Source of the DNA: Neobacillus sp. PS3-34
GTDB lineage: Bacteria > Bacillota > Bacilli > Bacillales > Cytobacillaceae
Direction: 5' to 3'
Length of the DNA: 64,000 bases
Assembly (NCBI RefSeq): GCF_030915465.1
Contig: NZ_CP133267.1
Location: 4,515,001-4,579,000 of the forward strand
The stretch's first letter is position 1, and each line of letters begins with the position of its first letter. A model generated the notes under the pieces. It was not told the origin of the DNA and made no database searches. It was given only the letters and a program-made list of their open reading frames with translations. Made by a program: the position numbers and the translations under genes. Shown here piece by piece: positions 8,405 through 16,276 of this stretch.

Positions 8405-8571
8405 ACCTCCTAAATTGGAATAAAAAAAACCGCAGCAATAGAAGGCATCTCAAAATAAGATGGTCTATTGCTGCGGTTTCACAAAACTCTCGTTAAACAA
8501 GAGTTAACGTAACCGCTTTCATATAAGATTAAGACAATTGCGCCTTGCGCAACTCTCCCTGAAACACGTCG
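8405..8571 (-). promoter_or_regulatory. Structured leader with alternative antiterminator, upstream of the permease
   Basis: Between the mpsC-like gene and the permease the minus strand carries three nested hairpins: TTGCGC-AAG-GCGCAA (8536-8552), AACTCT...AGAGTT (8485-8505), and a terminator (8422-8480). The segment GCGGTT (8510-8516) can pair with AACCGC (8472-8477), which is part of the terminator stem, so the two folds are mutually exclusive. This is the architecture of a riboswitch or protein-controlled attenuator. It does not match the purine aptamer. A CAGGGA hexamer near 8557 fits the CNGNGA loop of PyrR sites, but its flanking stem is weak. An AGGAGG at 8405-8410 has no usable start codon after it. 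Confidence 0.5.
8422..8480 (-). terminator. Intrinsic terminator in the permease leader
   Basis: On the minus strand a 16-base arm AAACCGCAGCAATAGA pairs perfectly with TCTATTGCTGCGGTTT around a 21-base loop and is followed by eight T. It lies before the permease start, so it acts as an attenuator for the BMC/amidohydrolase operon or simply ends the mpsC-like transcript. Confidence 0.88.
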
Positions 8572-8931
8572 TTAGTTTAATAAATCTTCAAAGTAAATAA
8601 TTGTACAGGCTTCTTCGGTAACAGGATCATAATCTTTTAAAATTGTTTTAACTTTAATGAGCAATGCATCTTCAATGTACCCCTTTAACAATGATTTAAA
8701 TTCAACAATTAATGCTGAATCAACCGAAATTGTCAGGGTCTGAAAGTTTCTGCTGAGCATTTGCAATGCTTGCACACGTTTATGCTGTGCAAAGATCATC
8801 ACTCTGTCGTCAAGGCATTCAATACGCTGTTTTTTAACCCCTACACCATAAATCTCCTGGTTTACCCGATTGTATAACTGGGCAAGGCTTTTTTTCAAAG
8901 CAGGATGGAATTGAGAATAAATAGTGGACAT
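8572..8931 (-). CDS. DUF2294 / MpsC-family protein
   Basis: A 119-residue protein with the DUF2294 signature: LAQLYNRVNQEIYGVGVKKQRIEC, then VMIFAQHKRVQALQML and a C-terminal region around TILKDYDPVTEEACTIIYFED. This family (PF10057) is named after the MpsC part of a proposed Na+-linked membrane-potential system, but its biochemical role is poorly known. It starts at ATG 8931 behind AGGAGG and a strong sigma-A-type promoter. It is the first gene of the minus-strand transcript leading into the permease and BMC genes, although the terminator at 8422-8480 may separate them. Confidence 0.8.
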   Translation of the reverse strand: MSTIYSQFHPALKKSLAQLYNRVNQEIYGVGVKKQRIECLDDRVMIFAQHKRVQALQMLSRNFQTLTISVDSALIVEFKSLLKGYIEDALLIKVKTILKDYDPVTEEACTIIYFEDLLN

Positions 8932-8952
8932 ATTTTCCTCCTGTTAGTCACT

Positions 8953-8981
8953 ATATTATTAAAAACAAACCTTTCAGTCAA
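8953..8981 (-). promoter_or_regulatory. Sigma-A-type promoter of the mpsC-like gene
   Basis: Minus strand TTGACT (8976-8981) and TAATAT (8953-8958) separated by exactly 17 bases, ending about 14 bases before AGGAGG and ATG 8931. It faces away from the purine operon promoter; their -35 boxes are only 23 bases apart. Confidence 0.75.
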
Positions 8982-9004
8982 TACTATTTTCTGAAAATTT
9001 AGAC

Positions 9005-9034
9005 TTGACAAAATATTAGAGCGGCAATTACACT
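9005..9034 (+). promoter_or_regulatory. Probable promoter of the purine catabolic operon
   Basis: Consensus -35 TTGACA (9005-9010), an 18-base spacer and a weaker -10 TACACT (9029-9034). Transcription would begin near 9041, about 70 bases before the riboswitch aptamer. Confidence 0.55.
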
Positions 9035-9109
9035 ACAAATCAACTCCCCCGCTTTTATGGAAATTTATTACTGCTTCCCTTCTCGGGTTTAGAAATTGAA
9101 TAACTTTTT

Positions 9110-9220
9110 ACTTTCGTATAACCTCAATAATTGGTTTGAGGGTTTCTACCAGGAACCGTAAATTCCTATCTACGAAAAGGTTTTTCTATCTGTTAAAAAC
9201 CTTTTTGTATGGGATTTTTT
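9110..9220 (+). ncRNA. Purine riboswitch (guanine class) with downstream hairpin
   Basis: P1 TTTCGTA (9112-9118) pairs with TACGAAA (9171-9177). P2 is CCTCAA/TTGAGG with a TAATTGG loop, the junction reads GGTTTCTACC, and P3 AGGAA/TTCCT carries the CCGTAAA loop. The base before TACG is C, which in this family selects guanine-type ligands rather than adenine; the base before that is T instead of the usual A. An 11-bp hairpin AAAAGGTTTTT/AAAAACCTTTT (9175-9205) and a late T-run (9215-9220) follow. Its 5' arm shares three bases with the P1 3' strand, so ligand binding could oppose termination. It lies 160-270 bases upstream of the xanthine dehydrogenase genes. Confidence 0.88.
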
Positions 9221-9377
9221 ATCGTTATTCGTTTATTAATCTAATTTTCTTACACAAATGTCCTCATGTAAATGCATTCAACAATAGATACCAAAATCTT
9301 TAATTGATTCGACCATCTTTTACAAAATAAGCTTTTCTTTTTAAGAGATTCATGTTTAAGGAGGTAAAAATATTATC

Positions 9378-9866
9378 ATGAAAACTATTCATTTTACGGT
9401 TAACGGTGTAGCCTGTTCTGTTAAATGCCCACCTACTAAAACTCTTTTGGATGTATTAAGAGATGACCTGAATCTGACGGCAAGCAAAGAATGCTGCGGC
9501 AAGGGTGAGTGCGGATCCTGCTCTGTCCTCTTAAACAAGGAAGTCGTCTGTTCATGCCTGATCCTTGCTGGCCAAATTGAAAAACAGGAAATTTTGACGT
9601 GTGAAGGCGTGGGACTAACATCAAATATGGATATTGTTCAGGAAGCCTTTGTTGCAGAGGGAGCCACACAATGCGGCTATTGCACACCGGGAATAATTGT
9701 TTCCGCAAAGGCCTTCCTGAATGAAATTAATCATTTACCTTCTGTTGATGAAATAAAAACTGCATTGGGAGGAAACCTTTGCCGCTGTACGGGATACTCC
9801 AAAATAATAAAAGCAGTTGAATCAGCAGCAAAAAGAAAAATACAACTAGAAAGTGCTTCACTCTAA
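9378..9866 (+). CDS. pucE: Xanthine dehydrogenase 2Fe-2S subunit
   Basis: Small iron-sulfur subunit of the molybdenum hydroxylase that oxidises hypoxanthine and xanthine to urate. The 162 residues hold both clusters: plant-type ferredoxin cysteines in ECCGKGECGSCSV with a later C, then the helical domain motifs TQCGYCTPG and NLCRCTGY. AAGGAGG lies 13 bases upstream of ATG 9378, a rather long spacing. It opens the purine operon and overlaps the next gene by one base. Confidence 0.95.
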   Translation: MKTIHFTVNGVACSVKCPPTKTLLDVLRDDLNLTASKECCGKGECGSCSVLLNKEVVCSCLILAGQIEKQEILTCEGVGLTSNMDIVQEAFVAEGATQCGYCTPGIIVSAKAFLNEINHLPSVDEIKTALGGNLCRCTGYSKIIKAVESAAKRKIQLESASL

Positions 9867-10453
9867 TGGGCGGTTCAGCAATTCTACTTGCTGCAGGAAG
9901 ATCCACCCGAATGGGCAGCTTAAAAGGATTGCTTCCATGGCACGGAACCACACTATTTGAGCACCAGCTGAAGGTATTAAAAAAAATAGCTTGGTTAGAT
10001 GAGATTATCGTAGTTCTGGGATTCCAGGCTGAACTTTTTAATAGAATCGCAAAAAATTATCCTGTTAAGATCGTATATAATCAACATTTTCTTTCTGGTA
10101 AATGCTCCTCCATCCTTTGCGGTCTGCAGGCTATCGAGAAAGTTTCCCTCCCCATACTCATCACAGCAGTCGACCAGCCAACAAATCCTGAAATAATTAA
10201 TAGACTCGCAGAATCACTTCAAAACAGCAATGCCCAGATTGCCGTCCCAGTTTATAAAGAAAAAAGAGGTCACCCCGTTCTTTTTTCAGAGCGTATGTTG
10301 GGTGAACTCCTCTCTATCACTGAAGAAACAAAGGGGCTCCGTGGTATTTTTCAAAAGTACAAACACAACGTTCGTGAGGTACCGGTACCCAATTCTGGCA
10401 TTCTGCTTAATCTTAATACCTACGAAGACTATGAAAAAATAGTAAGAAACTAA
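9866..10453 (+). CDS. pucB: Molybdenum cofactor cytidylyltransferase (MocA/PucB-like)
   Basis: A 195-residue nucleotidyltransferase that joins CMP to molybdopterin for insertion into xanthine dehydrogenase. The N-terminal SAILLAAGRSTRMGSLKGLLPW is the MobA/MocA nucleotide-binding loop, followed by ITAVDQPTNP and KRGHPVLF, which are typical of MocA. The ATG shares a base with the upstream TAA, so translation is coupled. Its place among dehydrogenase genes matches pucB of Bacillus subtilis. Confidence 0.9.
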   Translation: MGGSAILLAAGRSTRMGSLKGLLPWHGTTLFEHQLKVLKKIAWLDEIIVVLGFQAELFNRIAKNYPVKIVYNQHFLSGKCSSILCGLQAIEKVSLPILITAVDQPTNPEIINRLAESLQNSNAQIAVPVYKEKRGHPVLFSERMLGELLSITEETKGLRGIFQKYKHNVREVPVPNSGILLNLNTYEDYEKIVRN

Positions 10454-10469
10454 CTTAGGAGGTCAATTC

Positions 10470-11344
10470 ATGCTAGTGACTGAAATTGATATGGTCTCTC
10501 CCGCCTCAATCACAGAATGCCTCACCTTAATCTCAAAATTCGGAAGTGATTACAGATTAATTGCTGGCGGCACGGATGCAGTGGTTCGAATGAAAGAAGG
10601 CAAATGGCGGCCAAAGGTTTGGGTTAACATAAAAGGTTTACAAGAACTGCGCTATATAACTGAAAAAGAAGGCGCTATTCATATCGGACCGTTGACCACG
10701 CATACAGACATTGTCAAATCTCCCCTGCTTCAAAAAAGGCCGACGTTCTTGTCGAAGCAGCTCGTGAAGTAGGTGCAACCCAGATGCAAAATATGGGGAC
10801 AATTGGCGGAAATATCGGCACCGCATCACCTGCCGGGGATACCATTCCGGCATTATATGTTCTAAACGCTGTAATTGAGCTTAGTTCTATTGACTCTACA
10901 CGGCTGGTTCCAATCGAGGAGTTCTTTAACGGACCGGGAAAAACCGTCTTAAAACAAAATGAAATGATAACAAAAATTATCATTCAGCCACAGGGTGAAA
11001 ATGAAATTGGGATTTTCCAAAAACTCGGTCCCCGAAAAGCGCAGTCCATTTCAATTGTTAATGTCGCAATTTCGTTAATTATGGATCAAGGCCGTCAATG
11101 CCTTGGAGCAAAAGTTGCCTATGGCTCGGTTGCACCAACGATTATTCGAGCAAGAAAATGTGAAGCGTTGCTTTCCAATAACTGCCTGACGGAAGAACTG
11201 ATCCAAAATATCGCAAAAATTGCCTGGAAAGAAGTCATGCCGATTACGGATGTTAGAGCAACCGCTACATACAGAAGAGATATGGCAAGTGCCCTGCTGG
11301 AACGCGGGCTCTACCGTCTAATGAGGAGGTGGGAAAACAGATGA
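10470..11344 (+). CDS. pucC: Xanthine dehydrogenase FAD subunit (one apparent frameshift)
   Basis: FAD-binding subunit that passes electrons from the 2Fe-2S centres onward, about 291 residues. RLIAGGTDAVVRMKEGK and NMGTIGGNIGTASPAGD are the two FAD-binding loops of the CO-dehydrogenase flavoprotein family. The frame breaks near 10738: AAAAAAGGCCGAC read as AAAAAAGGGCCGAC gives LLQKRADVLVEAAREVGATQ and joins the parts. AGGAGG precedes ATG 10470, and the stop overlaps the next ATG (ATGA at 11341). Confidence 0.92.
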
Positions 11345-13644
11345 ATGATAGCCAGAGCTTAAATTGGGTTGGAAAACGAGTCAGAAGGATTGATGGGCCT
11401 GAAAAAGTAACCGGCGAATTAAAATACATGACCGATTACCATTTTGAAAATATGGTTTGGGGAAAAGTACTTCGCTCAAAATATGCGCATGCCAAAATTA
11501 AATCTATCGATACAGCCAAGGCAATGCTGCTGCCTGGTGTGGTTTGCGTGCTTACCCATAAAGATATTCCTGGATTCAATGGTTTTGGGATTGTTGTACC
11601 TGATCAGCCAGTTTTATGCTCCAATGTGGTTCGATGTACTGGTGATGCCGTTGCATTGGTTGCTGCGGAATCGCAGGAAATTGCCGAGCTGGCGCTTGAA
11701 TTAATCGAGGTGGATTATGAGCCGCTTGAGGTTATCTCGGATGCTGAACAGGCGATGTCTGCATCTGCTTTGAAACTTCACCATGATGGGAATATTCACA
11801 GCCATATAAAAATCAAAAACGGTGATGTTGAGAAGGCGCTTCAAAGAAGCAGATCTTATTGTTGAAAATACGTTCTATTCCCCTCGCCAGATGCATGCTT
11901 TTATCGAAACGGAAGGCGGCTGGGGTGAAATGGATGAAGATGGTTTCATCACGATTCGCTGTCCAGGACAATATGCTTATCGTGACCGGATGCAAATTGC
12001 GCGTGCACTTGCCTATAACCCGGAGCGAATCCGAGTCATTTCAAGTCCAATTGGAGGGGCTTTTGGAGGAAAAGATGAAATTACAGTCCAAATTTACCTC
12101 GCTTTACTTGCCATGCATACGAATGGTCGCCCAGTGAAAATTCATTACAGCCGTGAAGAATCAGTTATTGCTGGAATCAAAAGGCATCCATTCAAGGTTT
12201 ATATGAAAACAGCTGTTAAAAAAGACGGTACCTTACTAGCAAATCAGGTCAGAGCAGTTGCAGATACAGGTGCGTATGCTTCGCTTGGAGGAGAAGTTGT
12301 GGCACTTGCAATAGAACATTCCTGCGGCCGTATAAAATACCAAATGTTAACCTGGAAGGATTTTGTGTTTTTACTAACAATGGCATATCTGGAGCTTTTA
12401 GAGGATTTGGAGTCAACCAGGTTTGCATGGGAATTGAAACCCATATGGATATGATTGCAGAAAAGCTTGGGCTCGACCCTGTCGAAATCAGAAAGAAAAA
12501 CGTCTATCATCATGGAGATGTTTCCAGCATCGGACATGTTATTAAATCAAGTGTCGGTACCTTTAAAACACTTGAGACAGCAGAAAATTGCGACCTTTGG
12601 AAAAACCGTGAGAAATATAAAGCAGAAGTCAGTGAGCCATGGAAAAAAAGAGGTGTGTCTCTGGCAACCTCCTTCCATGGTATCGGAATGGGAATTGGAT
12701 TACCTGATTATGGGGCTGCTTCAATCGAACTTCTTCCGGATGGAAGATTTCTGGTCGCTGTAGGATGTGAAGAAATCGGCGGCGGAAACAGCACCGTTTA
12801 TGCCCAGGTCGCAGCTGAAATCCTTAATTGTGATATCAATAATATTAAAGTAGTTCAGGGAGACACCTCCCGCACACTTGATGGCGGAACTGTTACTGCC
12901 TCCCGTTCGACTTATACTGGAGGAAGAGCGGTTGCTACTGCAGCACCTAATATGGTGAAGCTTTTAATAGAAACAGCCTCCGAAATACTTCAGATACCTG
13001 TCACAAATATTGAAATGGCACCTAACCATATTAGCTCGAATGGTCAGCAGCTTACCTATAAATCGATTTTTGATTATCTTTATCAGCATCACCGAAAAAC
13101 CAGAGTTGAAGGCCATTTTATCCTTCCGAAAGAAAAAGAAGAGATAAAAGGATCCGGAGGCGCTCCCCACCATATGTACGGGTACTTAACACATGTTGTC
13201 ATGGTTGAAGTTGATACGTTAACAGGTGAAACAGAGGTGCTCCGTGTTGTGTCCATTCCGGATGCCGGGAAGGTCATTAATCCACAAGGGCTTGAAGGGC
13301 AAACAGAAGGCGGCGCTGTCATGGGGATGGGCTATACACTGTATGAAGATGTATTAATTGAAAATGGATACCATAAAACTCGAAATTTCACGGATTATAT
13401 TATCCCGACCATTCGCGAAACACCGATTATTGAAACATTTCCTGTCGAAGATGCGATTGAACAATCAGGACCATTCGGTGCAAAAGGTATCGGAGAAGTA
13501 GTGATGATTCCGATCATTGCTGCCATCATGTCTGCGATTTATGATGCCACCGGTGCCCGGTTATATCATCTTCCAGCCACACCTGAAAGAATATTTAACG
13601 CATTGAAAATGCTTAAAAAACAAGAAGTCCAATCATCAAGGTGA
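11341..13644 (+). CDS. pucD: Xanthine dehydrogenase molybdenum-binding subunit (two apparent frameshifts)
   Basis: Catalytic subunit of about 767 residues. Seen: WVGKRVRRIDGPEKVTGE, SPIGGAFGGKDE (MoCo loop), and late GPFGAKGIGE with the catalytic glutamate. Two breaks: near 11835, where AAGGCGCTTC would be AAGGGGCGCTTC (EKGRFKEADLIVENT), or alternatively carries one extra base; and near 12326, where GCGGCCGTAT would be GCGGGCCGTAT (CGPYKIPNVNLEGFCVFTNN). They cancel, so total length is a whole number of codons. The start is ATG 11341 with GAGGAGG upstream. The active site appears complete once corrected. Confidence 0.93.
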
Positions 13645-13648
13645 TAAT

Positions 13649-14493
13649 ATGATGAATTCTGCTCTGTACGAAAAGCTTGTTGAGTCACTAACTGAACAAA
13701 AAGAAACGTTTCTCCTGACCATTACCGACCATCCGGAAATTCAATGGGTTGGTGTAAAAGCTCTAGTATGGCCTAATGGGGATTTTTACACTGAATCTCC
13801 TTTTCCACAACTCATGTGGAGCGAATTAATGGAAATCTGTAAAATGTTTTTAATGAAAAAAGGTCTGGAACGTATTCGTTCTCTTGGAATGAAAATGAAA
13901 TAGAATGTTTTGCGGAGTACTTCCCTGCTCCTCTCCACTTAATTGTTGCCGGTGCAGGCCATGTTTGTGAGCCTGTGGCACAAATGGGGAAAATGCTTGG
14001 TTTTTTTGTAACGGTCATTGATGATCGGCCTGAATTTGCAAATAGAGAACGTTTTCCCACTGCCGACGAAGTGGTTTGCCGATCCTATCTAGATTACTTT
14101 AGCGAGGTTGTACTATCCGAACACACCTATATTCTCCTTCTTACCAGAGGCCATAAATACGATGTTTTAAGCCTGAGAGAGCTTTTAAAACGTGATGAAA
14201 AAGCAGCGTACATTGGAATGATTGGCAGCAGAAGACGAATTTCGGGAGTATTCGAGGAATTAAGAATAGATTTTCCAAATGAAAGCTTTAATCATCTCTT
14301 TACCCCTGTTGGACTAGATATTGGTGCTGAGACCCCAGCTGAAATTGCAGTCAGTATACTTGCAGAAATATTAAAAGTTAAAAATCAAAAGTCCGGGAAT
14401 TCCCTGAGCACTAAAGTTAGAAAATACGCGAAGCTGGGATTCCATGAGGGGGTAAAAAATGGAACAGCTGCACCTTATAATGCGTACAAATGA
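13649..14493 (+). CDS. pucA: XdhC-type maturation protein with Rossmann domain (one apparent frameshift)
   Basis: Accessory protein for molybdenum cofactor sulfuration and insertion into xanthine dehydrogenase, about 281 residues. The C-terminal half has the XdhC Rossmann fold: LHLIVAGAGHVCEPVAQMGKMLGF, DDRPEFA, YILLLTRGHKYD and YIGMIGSRRR. The frame breaks near 13841; TGTAAAATGTTTTT with one more A gives EICKNVFNEKRSGTYSFSW. This is the only break in the window that fits an A-run rather than a G-run. AAGGTGA lies before ATG 13649, five bases after the Mo-subunit gene. Confidence 0.82.
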
Positions 14494-14773
14494 AATCCGG
14501 AAAGGAGGTGAAAAAGCAGCACTCGCGACCATTATTCGAACAAAAGGATCAACGCCACGGAAAACAGGCAGCAGGATGATCGTTTATCCCTGTGGAAGAA
14601 TTGAAGGAACCATTGGCGGAGGGTGCGGGGAAGCATTAGTGATAGAAAAAGCTTTTGAAGTTATTCATTCAAATCTTCCATTAAAGCAGCGTGTAGATCT
14701 TACAAAAGGACTTTTCTACGAAGATGGAGGTATTTGTGGTGGCATTATGGATGTTTTTATAGAACCTCTGTAA
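14459..14773 (+). CDS. XdhC/CoxI N-terminal-domain protein
   Basis: A 104-residue protein carrying only the XdhC/CoxI N-terminal domain: AALATIIRTKGSTPRKTGSRMIV, then GTIGGGCGEALV and GGICGGIMDVFIEPL. It overlaps the upstream gene by 35 bases and has its own GAGGGGG ribosome site. In many bacteria this domain and the Rossmann domain form one polypeptide; here they are encoded separately and in reversed order, and probably act together in maturing xanthine dehydrogenase. Confidence 0.85.
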   Translation: MEQLHLIMRTNEIRKGGEKAALATIIRTKGSTPRKTGSRMIVYPCGRIEGTIGGGCGEALVIEKAFEVIHSNLPLKQRVDLTKGLFYEDGGICGGIMDVFIEPL

Positions 14774-14870
14774 ATCTTCTTTTAAGACCAAAGAATAAAT
14801 AGTGCCACTTTCTGTATTTCGGGATTGTAAGTGTCTTTCAATTGTTAAATCTATGTTAGGAGTGAATCGA

Positions 14871-16238
14871 ATGTCCATGATTGGGAAAGATTTAGGAACA
14901 GGTCTCCCGTCCCCCTCCAACTCAGGTTTATTGGAAAAATTATTTAAGCTTTCCGAACGCAAAACGAACACAAAAACTGAAATCCTCGCCGGATTAACTT
15001 CTTTTTTGACAATGAGCTACATTATTTTTGTTAATCCGATTATTTTACACGATGCCGGTATTCCAAAAGAAGCTGCATTGGCTGCAACGATTTATGCGAG
15101 CGTTTTTTGTACATTATTAATGGCTCTTTGGGCAAATTTCCCCGTAGCTGTTGCTCCTGGGATGGGTTTAAACGCGTTTTTTGCCTATACAGTGGTTCTC
15201 GGGCATGGATTATCTTGGCAAACTGCCCTTGGTGCTGTTTTCATTTCAGGGATCGTGTTCTTATTATTGACCATCACCGGTGTCCGCCAAAAAATTGTTG
15301 ACGGGGTACCCAATATATTAAAATCAGCCATCGCGGTTGGCATAGGATTGTTCATTGCTTTTATCGGCCTAAAAAATGCAGAGCTCGTTGTTGCAAATAA
15401 AGCTACTTTTGTAGGCTTAGGTGATCTTACAAGCAAAGGTCCCCTTCTCGCGATTTTTGGTCTAATTGTTGCTGCATTATTAATGGCAAAACGCGTTAAA
15501 GGTTCCCTTTTAATTAGTATCCTTGGAACAAGTATTTTGGCTATGATTGTAGGGTTTATCGGACATCCAAAAGCGATGGGTGACGTTGTCTCATTCTCGC
15601 TTCCAAGCTTGTCAGATACTTTTTTAGCAATGGATATTATGGGAGCGGTTAAATACGGAATCCTTTCCATCATCTTTTCCTTTACCATTGTTGAAATGTT
15701 CGATAATTTAGCGACTTTGATTGGTTTATCCAAGAAAGCTGGCCTATCAGATGAAAATGGAAAAATCCATAATCTGGACCGAGCGTTACAGGCCGATGCC
15801 GTAGGAACGATCGTCAGTGCATCTTTGGGCAGCACCGCGCTAAATGCCTATGTAGAGAATGCCACCGGGATCTCCGAAGGCGGCAGGACCGGGTTAACTG
15901 CTCTTACAGTCGGAGTTTTATTCTTCTTAACCTTAATTTTCGCTCCATTAATATACTTCATCCCTTCTGTCGCCACAGCCCCTATTCTAATCCTTGTCGG
16001 AGCGTTAATGCTTACTGAAATCAAACATATTAGTTTCGATGATTTTACCGATGTGATTCCCGTTTTCTTAACGATTGTGCTGATGCCGCTAACATTCAGT
16101 ATTGCCCAAGGCCTTGCATTTGGTTTCATCTCCTATACACTATTGAAGCTGTTTACAGGAAAAAAAGATCAGATCCATTGGATTATGTATTTTGTCAGCG
16201 CTGCTTTCATCATAAACTTTATTATGGGCGGCCATTAA
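14871..16238 (+). CDS. AzgA-type NCS2 guanine/hypoxanthine permease
   Basis: Purine importer of 455 residues with about 13 hydrophobic segments. FLTMSYIIFVNPIIL, VAPGMGLNAFFAYTVVLG, EMFDNLATLIGLSKKAG and the STALNAYVENATGISEGGRTGLTAL stretch are diagnostic for the AzgA/PbuG/PbuO branch. ATG 14871 follows TTAGGAGTG; longer in-frame starts upstream lack a ribosome site. It feeds purine bases to the deaminase and dehydrogenase encoded in the same operon. Confidence 0.92.
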   Translation: MSMIGKDLGTGLPSPSNSGLLEKLFKLSERKTNTKTEILAGLTSFLTMSYIIFVNPIILHDAGIPKEAALAATIYASVFCTLLMALWANFPVAVAPGMGLNAFFAYTVVLGHGLSWQTALGAVFISGIVFLLLTITGVRQKIVDGVPNILKSAIAVGIGLFIAFIGLKNAELVVANKATFVGLGDLTSKGPLLAIFGLIVAALLMAKRVKGSLLISILGTSILAMIVGFIGHPKAMGDVVSFSLPSLSDTFLAMDIMGAVKYGILSIIFSFTIVEMFDNLATLIGLSKKAGLSDENGKIHNLDRALQADAVGTIVSASLGSTALNAYVENATGISEGGRTGLTALTVGVLFFLTLIFAPLIYFIPSVATAPILILVGALMLTEIKHISFDDFTDVIPVFLTIVLMPLTFSIAQGLAFGFISYTLLKLFTGKKDQIHWIMYFVSAAFIINFIMGGH

Positions 16239-16276
16239 TTCTAGCACTGTTTCATTTCTGAAAGGCGGGGAGCGTA

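Noticed and set aside
8572..8931. Treating the DUF2294 gene as part of the microcompartment system
   Set aside because: A strong terminator separates it from the permease, and nothing in its sequence suggests a BMC role.
15185..15835. Long antisense frame (216 codons) opposite the AzgA permease
   Set aside because: Typical shadow of a hydrophobic gene; contains no start signal and the sense gene is complete.
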